A DNA stretch of 64,000 nucleotides from Lysobacter sp. BMK333-48F3 (lineage in GTDB: Bacteria; Pseudomonadota; Gammaproteobacteria; Xanthomonadales; Xanthomonadaceae). Below, one piece after another: positions 34,988-44,400 of the stretch. A program made the position numbers and the translations under genes. The DNA is taken from NCBI RefSeq assembly GCF_019733395.1, contig NZ_JAIHOO010000001.1, forward strand, positions 1,984,001-2,048,000, written 5' to 3'. The stretch's first letter is position 1. Each line of letters begins with the position of its first letter. Under the pieces are notes generated by a model. That model saw only the letters and a list, made by a program, of their open reading frames with translations. It was not told the DNA's origin and made no database searches.

Positions 34988-36376
34988 TTAGCCTTGCCCA
35001 TCGATCGCTCGCGCCAGCACCTCGAACACCCGACGGTCGCCGGATTGGGCGACGTTGAAGCGCAGGAAATCGCCGGCGCTGTGCGATTGGCTGAAGGCGT
35101 TGCCCGGCGCCAGGATCACCCCGTCCTTCAGGCACGAGCGGGCGATCGCGGCGGCGTCGCTGCCCTCGGGCAGCCGGCACCAGGCGAACATGCCGGCCTG
35201 CGGCCTCAGCCAGGGCCGGATGCCCAGCGCCTCGAGCCGGCTCAGGGTCGTGTCCATGGCTTCGGCCAGGCGCAACCGCACCGACTCCATGTGCCGACGG
35301 TAGCCGGCGTCGGTCAGCGCGGTCAGCACCGCTTCGGCGGCGAGGCGCCCGCCGCCGAAGCTGGTGGCGATCTTCAGGTCGGCCAGGCCTTCGACCCAGC
35401 CGGCCGGCGCGGCGACGTAGCCGCAGCGCAGCGCCGCCGAGACGGTCTTGGAAAAGCTGCCGATGTGGACCACGCGCGCCAGGCCGTCGAACGCGGCCAG
35501 CCGCGGCGCCGGCGCGGTTTCGAAGTCGGCGAAGATGTCGTCTTCGACGATCGCCAGTCCCGCCGCCTCGGCGATTTTCAACAGCCGGTGCGCGACCACC
35601 GGCGACAGCGCCGCGCCGGTCGGGTTATGGATCCCGGAATTGGTGATGTACAGCCGCGGCGCGTGCGCCTGCACCGCCGCCTCGAAACGCTCCAGGTCCG
35701 GCCCGGCGGGGGTGTAGGGCACCCCGACCACGTGAGCGCGATGCGCCTTGAGCAGGGCATGGAAGTTGAAGTAGCACGGGTCGTCGACCAGCACGGTGTC
35801 GCCGGGTTCGAGCAGGTAGCGGCAGATCAGGTCGATCGCCTGGGTGCCCGACTCGGTCAGCAGGATCTGCTCGGGCGCGGCCTCGACCCCGGTCGCCGCC
35901 AGGCGCCGCGACAGGAACCGGCGCAGCGCCGGATGGCCCAGCGGAGTAGCGTACTCGGCCAGTTCCAGGGTGTCGGCGCGCGCCAGCGCGCGCAGTGCGC
36001 GGCGTATCCCGGCCTCGTACATCCACGAAGCCGGCAGCCAGCCGCAACCGGGCTTGAGCGCGCCGGCGCCGGTTTCCAGCGCCTGCCGCGACACCCACAG
36101 CGGGTCGACCTCGCGATCCAGGCGCGGGCCGATTTCGGTCAGCGCCAGCGGCGCGGCCGGGCCGGCGACGTAGAACCCCGAGCCGGGGCGGGACGCGATC
36201 GCGCCCTCGGCCGCCAGGCGCTCGTAGGCCTCGACCACGGTCGACACCGACAACCGCAATGCCCGCGCCTGGGCCCGCACCGACGGCAGCCGCGTGCCCG
36301 GCAGATACGTCCGCGAAGCGATCTTCGAGCGCACCTCCGCCATCACCGCGGCGATGCGCGTGCCGTTGCGTTCCAT
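34988..36376 (-). CDS. MocR/PdxR-family regulator: GntR HTH fused to a PLP aminotransferase-like domain
   Basis: A 462-residue chimera. The winged HTH is at about 5-75 (RTYLPGTRLPSVRAQARALRLSVSTVVEAYERLAAEGAI). The fold-type I aminotransferase domain (about 95-455) has the PLP-binding lysine in HIGSFSKTVSAALRCGY and an NSGIHNPTG substrate-site block. MocR proteins use PLP or its amino-acid adducts as effector. It is divergent from an EamA transporter with a 28-bp operator-like repeat between them, so it very likely controls that exporter. Confidence 0.93.
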   Translation of the reverse strand: MERNGTRIAAVMAEVRSKIASRTYLPGTRLPSVRAQARALRLSVSTVVEAYERLAAEGAIASRPGSGFYVAGPAAPLALTEIGPRLDREVDPLWVSRQALETGAGALKPGCGWLPASWMYEAGIRRALRALARADTLELAEYATPLGHPALRRFLSRRLAATGVEAAPEQILLTESGTQAIDLICRYLLEPGDTVLVDDPCYFNFHALLKAHRAHVVGVPYTPAGPDLERFEAAVQAHAPRLYITNSGIHNPTGAALSPVVAHRLLKIAEAAGLAIVEDDIFADFETAPAPRLAAFDGLARVVHIGSFSKTVSAALRCGYVAAPAGWVEGLADLKIATSFGGGRLAAEAVLTALTDAGYRRHMESVRLRLAEAMDTTLSRLEALGIRPWLRPQAGMFAWCRLPEGSDAAAIARSCLKDGVILAPGNAFSQSHSAGDFLRFNVAQSGDRRVFEVLARAIDGQG

Positions 36377-36389
36377 CCGGTCTCCTTGG

Positions 36390-36417
36390 ACTGTACTGGC
36401 TCGATTGGCAGAACAGT
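36390..36417. promoter_or_regulatory. MocR operator candidate in the divergent region
   Basis: Imperfect inverted repeat ACTGTACTGGC / GGCAGAACAGT (9 of 11 paired) with a TCGATT spacer. It lies 14 bp from the regulator start and upstream of the transporter. A second GATTGTATTGGGATTGT direct repeat follows at about 36424. Confidence 0.6.
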
Positions 36418-36499
36418 TACTTCAGATTGTATTGGGATTGTGCCTGTCCCGAACCGCCGCCGGGTGATCTGCTGGACGCCAACGACACAGGAGTCTTCG

Positions 36500-37363
36500 G
36501 TGAAAACGAGCACCCGCGGCTGGATCAACGGCTTCATCGGCGTGGCCATCTTTGCCGGTTCGCTGCCGGCGACCCGGGTGGCCGTGGCCGAGTTCGATCC
36601 GACCTTCCTGACCTGCGCCCGGGCCAGCATCGCCGCCGCGCTGGGGCTGGTGCTGTTGATCGTGCTGCGGCAGCCGCGGCCCAAGCTCGCCGACCTGCCG
36701 TCGCTGGCGGTGACCGCCCTGGGCTGCGTGGTCGGTTTCCCCTTGCTGACCGCCCTGGCCCTGCAGCACGTCACCGCAGCGCACTCGATCGTATTCGTCG
36801 GCCTGCTGCCGCTGTGTACGGCCTTGTTCGCCGTGCTGCGCGGCGGCGAACGGCCGCGGCCGGCGTTCTGGTTGTTCTCGCTGCTCGGCAGCGCCTTCGT
36901 GGTCGGCTACGCCGCCTGGGGCGGGATCGAAACCTCGCTGCGCGGCGACCTGCTGATGCTGGCGGCGATCGTGCTGTGCGGCCTGGGCTACGCCGAAGGC
37001 GCACGCTTGTCGCGCACGCTCGGCGGCTGGCAGGTGATCAGCTGGGCGCTGGTGTTGTCGTTGCCGCTGATGCTGGCGATCACCGTGTGGACCACGCCAG
37101 CCTCGCTGCGCGACGTCGGCGTGCCGGCTTGGCTGGGCCTGGCCTACGTCTCGCTTTTCAGCATGCTGATCGGCTTCGTGTTCTGGTACCGCGGCCTGAC
37201 CCAGGGCGGCATCGCCGCGGTCGGGCAACTGCAGTTGCTGCAGCCGTTCATGGGCCTGGGCCTGGCCGCCTTGCTGCTGCACGAGACGGTGAGCTGGACC
37301 ATGCTGGCGGTGACCCTGGGCGCGGTGATCTGCGTCGGCGGAGCGAAGAAGTTCGCGCAGTGA
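36500..37363 (+). CDS. EamA/DMT-superfamily transporter (YoaV/RhaT type)
   Basis: A 287-residue inner-membrane protein with ten predicted helices in two EamA repeats (about 8-135 and 148-283). The GTG start at 36500 is set by ACAGGAG ending six bases upstream; the frame is open far upstream without homology. DMT proteins export small metabolites such as amino acids or purines. Divergence from the MocR regulator suggests its substrate is related to an amino acid or vitamin B6 compound. Confidence 0.9.
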   Translation: MKTSTRGWINGFIGVAIFAGSLPATRVAVAEFDPTFLTCARASIAAALGLVLLIVLRQPRPKLADLPSLAVTALGCVVGFPLLTALALQHVTAAHSIVFVGLLPLCTALFAVLRGGERPRPAFWLFSLLGSAFVVGYAAWGGIETSLRGDLLMLAAIVLCGLGYAEGARLSRTLGGWQVISWALVLSLPLMLAITVWTTPASLRDVGVPAWLGLAYVSLFSMLIGFVFWYRGLTQGGIAAVGQLQLLQPFMGLGLAALLLHETVSWTMLAVTLGAVICVGGAKKFAQ

Positions 37364-37493
37364 CGCGGCCCTGTCCGGCCGGTGCGAAGGCCGGACAAAG
37401 CCCGATCCAGCATCGAACCTCCGAACGGCGCAAGGCTGGAAAGCGCGCCGGCGCGGCATCGGCGCGCTGAACAAGAAAGCGGCGGCGGGTGCG

Positions 37494-38042
37494 TCAGACG
37501 CCGGCGGCCATCTGCGCAAGCACGAACCCGGCCCGCTCCTGCACCGACGTCTTGGGCAGGATGCAGGTTCGGTACCCGGCTTCGACGTACGCCGCCACGG
37601 TCGCCGGGTAAGACCGGCTCGCGCGTTCGAAGCTGGCATGGCGCTCGCTGTCGTGGACGTAGATCTGCGGCCAAGGCTCGGCGACGAATACAGTGCCGGC
37701 GTAGCGATGCCGCGCCGCCGCCGTCCGCTGTTCGGGCGCGATCGGCAGATCCATCAGGTCGAGCCAGGCCAGGCATTCCGGAATGCCGCGGTCGAAAAAC
37801 ACCGGCGGCTTCAGCGACTGCGCCGCCTGGTGCGCCTGGATGTTTCGCGCCAACAGTTCGCGCATGAAGGCCGCCCGGTCGGTCGACGGCAGCAGATGGC
37901 CGTTGCAGGCCTTCTGCTCTTGCACGAGGGCGCGCGCCACTTCGGGAACGGTGGCGTATCCCAGCTCGGCCAATGCCGCGAGCAGAGTCGACTTGCCGGC
38001 CCCGGAAGCGCCGGTGATCACGTAGAACGGCGGCGAGTCCAC
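37494..38042 (-). CDS. AAA-family ATPase / kinase-like protein
   Basis: A 182-residue P-loop protein. The Walker A sequence GASGAGKST is at about 11-19, followed by VFFDRGIPECLAWLDLMDLP, which supplies a Walker B-like DRG. It resembles the small AAA_28 or NadR-kinase-like group, often phosphotransferases of unknown substrate. It is monocistronic, with the EamA gene converging on it. Confidence 0.82.
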   Translation of the reverse strand: MDSPPFYVITGASGAGKSTLLAALAELGYATVPEVARALVQEQKACNGHLLPSTDRAAFMRELLARNIQAHQAAQSLKPPVFFDRGIPECLAWLDLMDLPIAPEQRTAAARHRYAGTVFVAEPWPQIYVHDSERHASFERASRSYPATVAAYVEAGYRTCILPKTSVQERAGFVLAQMAAGV

Positions 38043-38305
38043 GATGCGGCGTTTCCTGAGCCTGATGCCTGAGCGATGCGCGATGCGATTGGGCAGGATG
38101 TAAACCGTCGAGTATCCGTGCGGCGTCCGGGCCTACAGCGGCAAGCCGCGAACCGCGGCGGCAGGCGGTACCCGGCCGCCGCGGCCAGGATTCTGGGCGA
38201 TGACGCCGAGTCTGGCGAGCGGTATCGACTGGGTTTTCGAACACTAGCGTTCAAACACGCGCGACCGTAGGCGAAGGCTGGCGCCGCGGCGGTCGAATCG
38301 GCTGC

Positions 38306-39835
38306 CTAGGCCGCCTGCGAAGCCGTGCCGCCGCGTTCGCCGCGCCGGTAGCCGATCGCCTCAGTCAGGTGCGCGGTGGCGATGGCTTCGCTGCCGGCCA
38401 GGTCGGCGATGGTGCGGGCCACGCGCAGGATCCGGTGCAGCGAGCGCGCCGACAGTTGCAGGCCTTCGACCGCGCGTTCGAGCAGGGCCTGGTCGCGCGG
38501 GGTGAGGCGGCAATGGGTTTCGGTCTGGGCCTGGTCGAGGCGGGCATTGGGCTGGCCGGCGCGCGCGTGCTGGCGTTCGCGCGCGGCGATCACGCGCTCG
38601 CGCACGCAGGCGCTGGACTCGCCTTCGGGCTGGTCCGGGCGCAGTTGCGAAGGCGGCAGGCGCGGCACCTCCAGGTGCAGGTCGATGCGGTCGAGCAACG
38701 GCCCGGAGATGCGCGCGCGGTAGCGGCGGATCGCTTCTTCGGCGCAGCGGCAGCGGCCGCTGCTGTCGCCGGCCCAGCCGCAGGGGCAGGGGTTCATCGC
38801 CGCGACCAGTTGGAATCGGGCCGGAAACTCGGCGCTGCGCGCCGCGCGCGAGACCGTCACCGTGCCCGACTCCAACGGCTCGCGCAGCACTTCCAGCGCG
38901 CGCCGTTCCCATTCCGGCAACTCGTCGAGGAACAGCACGCCGTGGTGGGCCAGCGACACTTCGCCGGGACGCGGGTCGGCGCCGCCGCCGATCAGCGCGA
39001 CCGCGCTGGCGGTGTGGTGCGGGGCGCGGAACGGACGTTCGCGCCAGCGCGCCGGATCCAGTCCGCGGCCGTTGGCGTGGCCGGCGACCGAGGCCACCGC
39101 GGCGGTTTCCAGCGCTTCGTCTTCGCTGGCCTCGGGCAACAGACCGGGCAGGCGCGAAGCGAGCAGGGTCTTGCCGCAGCCGGGCGGACCGATCAACAGC
39201 AAGTGATGCGCGCCGGCGGCGGCGATCTCCAAGGCGCGACGCGCCTGCGCCTGGCCGCGCACATCGCGCAGGTCCGGACCGGGCGCGCGCAGCAGGGGCA
39301 GGGCTTGCGCCAACGGCAGGCTGTGCCGGCCCGCGAGGTGGCCGCAGACTTCGAGCAAGGTGCGGCCGGTGCGCGCCTCGACCCGGCTGGCCAGCGCGGC
39401 TTCGGCGCCGTTGCCGGCCGGCACGATCAGCCGGCGTCCCGCTGCGGCGGCGGCCAACGCGGCCGGCAGCACGCCGTCGATCGCGCGCAGTTCGCCGGTC
39501 AGGCCGAGTTCGCCGAGGAACTCGCATTCGGCCAGCGCATCCAGCGGAATCTGCCCGCTGGCGGCGAGGATGCCGAGCGCGATGGCCAGATCGTAGCGTC
39601 CGCCGTCCTTGGGCAGGTCGGCCGGCGCCATGTTGACGGTGATGCGCCGTTGCGGGAATTCGAAGCGCGCGCACTGGATCGCCGCGCGCACCCGGTCCTT
39701 GGCTTCGCGCACCGCGGCTTCGGGCAGGCCGACGATCGACATCGACGGCAATCCGCCGCCCAGGTGCACCTCGACCCGCACCGCGGGCGCGCGCACGCCG
39801 CTGCGGGCGCGGCTGTGAACCAGGGCCAGGTTCAT
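38306..39835 (-). CDS. comM: ComM/YifB, Mg-chelatase-like AAA+ helicase
   Basis: A 509-residue protein. It has an N-terminal Lon-like S16 fold (about 1-170) and a central MgChl AAA+ domain with Walker A GPPGCGKT (about 218) and Walker B FLDELPE. The MNPCPCGWAGDSSGRCRC block with paired cysteines and a C-terminal Mg-chelatase domain complete it. ComM promotes branch migration during natural transformation. The ATG at 39835 has no good ribosome site but matches the family start (MNLALVHSRARSG). Confidence 0.94.
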   Translation of the reverse strand: MNLALVHSRARSGVRAPAVRVEVHLGGGLPSMSIVGLPEAAVREAKDRVRAAIQCARFEFPQRRITVNMAPADLPKDGGRYDLAIALGILAASGQIPLDALAECEFLGELGLTGELRAIDGVLPAALAAAAAGRRLIVPAGNGAEAALASRVEARTGRTLLEVCGHLAGRHSLPLAQALPLLRAPGPDLRDVRGQAQARRALEIAAAGAHHLLLIGPPGCGKTLLASRLPGLLPEASEDEALETAAVASVAGHANGRGLDPARWRERPFRAPHHTASAVALIGGGADPRPGEVSLAHHGVLFLDELPEWERRALEVLREPLESGTVTVSRAARSAEFPARFQLVAAMNPCPCGWAGDSSGRCRCAEEAIRRYRARISGPLLDRIDLHLEVPRLPPSQLRPDQPEGESSACVRERVIAARERQHARAGQPNARLDQAQTETHCRLTPRDQALLERAVEGLQLSARSLHRILRVARTIADLAGSEAIATAHLTEAIGYRRGERGGTASQAA

Positions 39836-40034
39836 CGATGGCTCCTGGCGGTTTGCGGCGGATATCGAATGGGCATGGCGCGATTCCGAGAACGTAGGGC
39901 GGCAGTCTGATCCTCATGGCGGTTCGCCGCTGTCGGCGAGGACGCTGCAGTGCGGTCGGAAAATGCCGTATCGCGGTGTGCGGCTTGGCGCGAGCGGCGT
40001 TCGCCGCTTCGATGATTAGCGTTGGTGTTGTCGG

Positions 40035-40073
40035 TTCTGCGCGTTCCGTGGCCGCGGCTGACGCCGCTCCTGC
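40035..40073 (-). repeat. GTAG-family REP-like element, degenerate
   Basis: On the minus strand it reads GCAGGAGCGGCGTCAGCCGCGGCC followed by ACGGAACGCGCAGAA. It shares both palindrome and spacer with the array at 20432, but GTAG is changed to GCAG. Confidence 0.7.
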
Positions 40074-40101
40074 CAACAGCGACGGATGCTGATCTGCGTG
40101 G

Positions 40102-40485
40102 TTACAGGGTGCGGCAGAACGACGCATCGCCGTGGACCCGACCGCCGCGGGCGGGGCGATGGCAACCGTGGCCGCCGCGGCTGACCACGGTGCCGATCCG
40201 GCCTTGGCTCTGGCTGGGCGGGGCGGAGACGCTGCCGTCGGGGTGGTAGCTGGCGCCTTGGTAATACGGGCCCAGGTAACGGCCTTCGCGATCGTAAGGC
40301 GTGCAGCGGCCGGGCCAGATGCGTTCGCACAGGGCGCGGTCGGGATAGAGGTCGGCCTGGGCGTCGATGCGGGTCCAGTCGTGGCCGCTGGTGGCCCAGG
40401 CCAGACCGAAGCTGATCGCGACGATGGCGAGAGTGAGCAGCCAGCCGACCGGATCGGTGCGGCCTGGGGCGGCGGTAGCGGTCAT
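40102..40485 (-). CDS. Small membrane-anchored or exported protein of unknown function
   Basis: A 127-residue protein. A hydrophobic helix (about 13-33, VGWLLTLAIVAISFGLAWATS) acts as signal anchor. The rest is a short, Gly/Tyr-rich periplasmic part with two cysteines around ERIWPGRC, followed by SVSAPPSQSQGRIGTVVSRGGHG. AGGAAGG precedes the ATG at 40485. The frame is open much further upstream, but that part runs through the ubiK gene. I do not recognise a family. Confidence 0.6.
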   Translation of the reverse strand: MTATAAPGRTDPVGWLLTLAIVAISFGLAWATSGHDWTRIDAQADLYPDRALCERIWPGRCTPYDREGRYLGPYYQGASYHPDGSVSAPPSQSQGRIGTVVSRGGHGCHRPARGGRVHGDASFCRTL

Positions 40486-40640
40486 GCCTTCCTGGCGGGA
40501 CGGATGCGAAGCAGTCGGCGGCCGCGAGGCTCGCGCTGCGATGGACGTTGGGATGCTTGGAGCGGGGCGCCGGCGTCGCCGGCGCCCCGCATGCGGGCAG
40601 GACTGCGGATCGGTCGCGGCGAGCGCGAGGCGGCCCGCGG

Positions 40641-40907
40641 TCAGTGCTGCGGCGTGGATGCGTTGTCGAGCTGGGCTTCGAGTTCGGCGACGGTGCGCTG
40701 CAGTTCTTCGAGTTTCTCGCGGGTGCGCAGCAGCACCGCGCGCTGGACTTCGAATTCCTCGCGGGTGACCAGGTCGAGCTTGGACAGGCCGGTCTGCAGC
40801 ACCGACTTGAAGTTCTGTTGCAGTTCCTCGCGGCTTTCGCGCAAGCCTGGCGGAACCAGGGAGCTGAGGCGGCGGGCGAGGTCGTCGATGGCGTTCAGAT
40901 CGATCAT
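40641..40907 (-). CDS. ubiK: UbiK, ubiquinone biosynthesis accessory factor (BMFP family)
   Basis: An 88-residue protein. The N-terminal amphipathic helix (IDLNAIDDLARRLSSLVPPGLRESREELQQNFKSVLQ) and the C-terminal coiled coil (REEFEVQRAVLLRTREKLEELQRTVAELEAQL) are typical of UbiK/YqiC. UbiK binds UbiJ and membrane lipids and stimulates aerobic ubiquinone synthesis. It is 37 kb from ubiJ-ubiB in this window. It is divergent from the P-II gene. Confidence 0.92.
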   Translation of the reverse strand: MIDLNAIDDLARRLSSLVPPGLRESREELQQNFKSVLQTGLSKLDLVTREEFEVQRAVLLRTREKLEELQRTVAELEAQLDNASTPQH

Positions 40908-41599
<692 letters not shown>

Positions 41600-41921
41600 C
41601 TGCGCTGCTGCGGCATCGTTCCTGCATGCCGTTGCGCTGGGAGCGGGCGGCGCCGATCGGTCGGTCCGTGCGCAAGCGTTCCGGCGAATCGTCAGTTCCT
41701 TGATCGCTTTGTTTCGAAGCCGGGCGCGCGTGGACGCGTTCGCCGCGGCGCCTGCCTGAGCGCAATGGTTTCGCAGGCTGCGAGGAGCTCCGCGGCCGGG
41801 GTTGCGCGGTCGCGGCTGGTGACCGGAGGAAATCCCCGTGGGGCGCCGCTCCTGCTCCTTGGGCGCGGCGATGCGCGTCGTAGCCCCGCGTTTGGATGCG
41901 ATGCGGCGGTCGGCGGCGCGC
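41600..41921. other. 322-bp gap between P-II gene and lysR
   Basis: No gene. It contains the inverted long-variant GTAG REP copy at 41809-41855. The rest is featureless to me. Confidence 0.55.
41809..41855 (-). repeat. Long-variant GTAG REP-like element, inverted copy
   Basis: On the minus strand: GCAGGAGCGGCG, a CCCCACGGGGATTTCC insert, CTCCGGTCACC, then AGCCGCGACC. It matches 20432-20479 across both palindrome arms and the insert. Confidence 0.8.
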
Positions 41922-42845
41922 TCAGTCTTCGCGCTCGTGTTCGAGGAAGGCCTGCAGCGCCGGCGCGCGCGGGCGGTTGAGCAGTTCCAGCCGGTACAGG
42001 GGGCGGCTCAGCGTCTGCTCCGCGGCGTCGATGCCGTCGCCCTCGGCGCCGAAGCCTATCGTGCGTACCCGGCGCATCGTCGCCAGGTCGGCGACCACGG
42101 TTTCCGGGAGCAAGGCGATGCCGGCGCCGGCGGCGACCGCGCGCGCGATCGCTTCGTTGCTGCCGATCTCGATCACCCGCGCCGGGGCGATGGCGTGCGC
42201 GGCGAACAGCGACTCGGCGACCTGGCGCGTGCCCGAGCCGGGTTCGCGCAACAGCCAGGTCTGGCGGGCCAGTTCCTGCAGCGACGGCCGGCGGCGGGCG
42301 CCGAGCGCGCTGCCGGAGGCGGCGATCAGGCGCAGCGGCTCGCTGCGCCACAGGGTCGACTCGATGCGCGGATCCTCGACCCGGCCTTCGACGAAGCCCA
42401 GGTCGACCGCGCAGTCGATCACCGCGCGGCTGACTTCCTCGGTGTTGCCGACCATCAGCTCGAACGCCAGCCCGGGGTGGCGGCGCACGAACGGCCCGAT
42501 CCGTTGCGGCAGCCAATAGCCGGCGATCGTGGTGCTGGCGCCGATGCGCAGCCGGCCCTGGCGCAGTTCGACCCGGTCGCGCACGTCTTCGATCGCGATC
42601 CGCTCCAGGGCGAAGATCGCCCGCGCATGCTCGAACACCGCCCGACCGTGCTCGGTCAGGCGCACTCCGCGCACCGCTTTGGCGTCGCCGCCGCTGCGTT
42701 CGATCAGCGGCAGGTCGAGCTGGTGCTCCAGCTCGCGCACCGCCTTGGACACCGCCGACTGGCTGACGAACAAGACTTCGGCGGCGCGCGAGAAGCCTTG
42801 CTGCTCGACCACGGTCAGGAATACGCGCAGCAGGTGCAGGTTCAT
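41922..42845 (-). CDS. LysR-family regulator (YeiE/CbbR-like), divergent from YeiH-type transporter
   Basis: A 307-residue regulator. The N-terminal HTH is FSRAAEVLFVSQSAVSKAVRELEHQL. The effector domain (about 90-300) includes LRIGASTTIAGYWLP. It is divergent from a YeiH/UPF0324 transporter, the standard yeiE-yeiH pairing, with a 97-bp intergenic region that contains an ATAC...GTAT dyad. Confidence 0.9.
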   Translation of the reverse strand: MNLHLLRVFLTVVEQQGFSRAAEVLFVSQSAVSKAVRELEHQLDLPLIERSGGDAKAVRGVRLTEHGRAVFEHARAIFALERIAIEDVRDRVELRQGRLRIGASTTIAGYWLPQRIGPFVRRHPGLAFELMVGNTEEVSRAVIDCAVDLGFVEGRVEDPRIESTLWRSEPLRLIAASGSALGARRRPSLQELARQTWLLREPGSGTRQVAESLFAAHAIAPARVIEIGSNEAIARAVAAGAGIALLPETVVADLATMRRVRTIGFGAEGDGIDAAEQTLSRPLYRLELLNRPRAPALQAFLEHERED

Positions 42846-42865
42846 TGCATGAGTCTAGCTCATGG

Positions 42866-42884
42866 ATACTTGAATTATATGTAT
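42866..42884. promoter_or_regulatory. LysR-type dyad in the lysR/yeiH-like gap
   Basis: ATAC-N11-GTAT, fitting the LysR T-N11-A rule, in an AT-rich pocket roughly midway between the two starts. Confidence 0.5.
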
Positions 42885-42942
42885 TGGACTCCCTGAATGG
42901 GCAGGCCTACCGTGGCGGCACTTTCCGCCGGAGCCTGCCGCC

Positions 42943-44004
42943 GTGTCCGCCTTGAACCCGACCTCGTCCGCCCCCGCCGCGCCCCTTGGGGTCCACCGGC
43001 AGCGCGGGTTCTGGCCGGGCCTGGCGTTGACCGCGGCGATCGCCGCCGCGGCGATGGGCCTGGCCAGCCTGCCGGCCCTGCAGGGGCTGGGCCTGAGCGC
43101 GCTGACCCTGGCCATCGTGCTCGGCATCGCCGCCGGCAACACCTTCTTCCCGGCGCTGGCCCCGGCCACCGGCAGCGGCGTGGACTTCTGCAAGGCGCGG
43201 CTGTTGCGGCTGGGCATCGTCCTGTACGGCTTCCGGGTCACCTTCCAGGAAATCGCCGGGGTCGGCTGGGCCGGGTTGGCGATCGACGCGGTGGTGGTGG
43301 CGAGCGTGTTCGGTCTGGCGACCTGGCTGGGCACGCGCTGGCTCAAGCTCGACCGCGAGACTTCGATGTTGATCGGCGCCGGCAGCGCGATCTGCGGCGC
43401 GGCGGCGGTGATGGCGACCGAGCCGGTGGTGCGCGCGCAGGCGCACAAGGTGTCGGTCGCAGTGGCGACGGTGGTGGTGTTCGGCACCGTCGGCATGTTC
43501 GTGTACCCGTGGCTGTATCCGTACCTGGGCCTGAGCGAGCACGCCTACGGCGTCTACGCCGGTTCGACCATCCACGAAGTCGCCCAGGTGGTGGTGGCGG
43601 GGCGCGCGGTCGGCGAGACCGCGGCCTCGGCGGCGGTGATCGAGAAGATGCTGCGGGTGATGCTGCTGGCGCCGTTCCTGTTGCTGCTGTCCTCGCGCAT
43701 CGGCATGGCGGACGGCGGCTCGCGCGCCTCGAAAATCGTGATCCCGTGGTTCGCGCTCGGCTTCGTCGCGGTCAGCGGCTTGAACTCGCTGCATCTGCTG
43801 CCGACCACGGTCAAGGCGGCGATCGTGCAGCTCGACACCGTGCTGCTGGCGATGGCGATGGCGGCGCTGGGCCTGCGCACCCATGTCGGTGCGATCAAGC
43901 AAGCCGGCGCCAAGCCGATGCTGCTGGCGGCGATCCTGTTCGGCGTGCTGACCTTGGGCGGGTATGCGCTCAATGTCGGCGCGGCGAAGCTGTTCGGCGG
44001 CTGA
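42943..44004 (+). CDS. YeiH/UPF0324-family inner-membrane transporter (putative sulfate exporter)
   Basis: A 353-residue protein with about ten transmembrane helices. The family block GAGSAICGAAAVMATEPVV and the GSTIHEVAQVVVAG motif are clear. Homologues are implicated in sulfate or sulfite/taurine-derived export. The start is a GTG at 42943 with GGAG nine bases upstream. It is followed by the 396-bp repeat-containing gap. Confidence 0.9.
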   Translation: MSALNPTSSAPAAPLGVHRQRGFWPGLALTAAIAAAAMGLASLPALQGLGLSALTLAIVLGIAAGNTFFPALAPATGSGVDFCKARLLRLGIVLYGFRVTFQEIAGVGWAGLAIDAVVVASVFGLATWLGTRWLKLDRETSMLIGAGSAICGAAAVMATEPVVRAQAHKVSVAVATVVVFGTVGMFVYPWLYPYLGLSEHAYGVYAGSTIHEVAQVVVAGRAVGETAASAAVIEKMLRVMLLAPFLLLLSSRIGMADGGSRASKIVIPWFALGFVAVSGLNSLHLLPTTVKAAIVQLDTVLLAMAMAALGLRTHVGAIKQAGAKPMLLAAILFGVLTLGGYALNVGAAKLFGG

Positions 44005-44163
44005 TCGCCCGCTGTGGGACGCGCGCTCCTCTGAAGCGCGCGCGCTTGCGATCGGTTCCCTTGCGGTTGGCTCCGTTTGCCCAAGGGGGCTGGCGCCTGC
44101 GTCGTTCGGTATCGGCGTGAAGCGACTGCGCGGGGCTTTGTCTGCTGGGCGTGGGGCAGAAGC

Positions 44164-44199
44164 AAATCCCCCCTGGCCCCCCTTTTTCAAAGGGGGGAA
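44164..44199 (+). repeat. C6T3/A3G6 hairpin repeat, copy 5
   Basis: AAATCCCCCC, TGG, CCCCCCTTT-TTC-AAAGGGGGG and AAT. It is the same core as 5543. Confidence 0.9.
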
Positions 44200-44324
44200 T
44201 TTCCCAGGCGGGTATCGGGGGCTGGATGGTGTCGGGCTTCGGGCGCGAGCGTGGGCGCGGTGGAGCGGAGCGGCCCGGCGAAAGTGGGCGGCCCGGCAAC
44301 GGATCGGACAAGACCAAGCCGGAT

Positions 44325-44358
44325 AAAACAAAGCCCCGCGTGTGCGGGGCTTTGTTTT
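44325..44358. terminator. Bidirectional terminator between the yeiH-like gene and speE
   Basis: Perfect 15-bp stem AAAACAAAGCCCCGC / GCGGGGCTTTGTTTT with a GTGT loop. The T-rich tail on each strand suits both convergent genes; it lies 42 bp from the speE stop. Confidence 0.93.
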
Positions 44359-44400
44359 GCGGCTCGCCGCAGCGGTGGCGCTGCGGCGCAGGGCGAGGGC

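Larger units (their letters stand above)
44005..44400. other. 396-bp convergent gap yeiH-like/speE
   Basis: No gene. It holds the hairpin repeat copy at 44164 and the bidirectional terminator at 44325. Confidence 0.7.
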
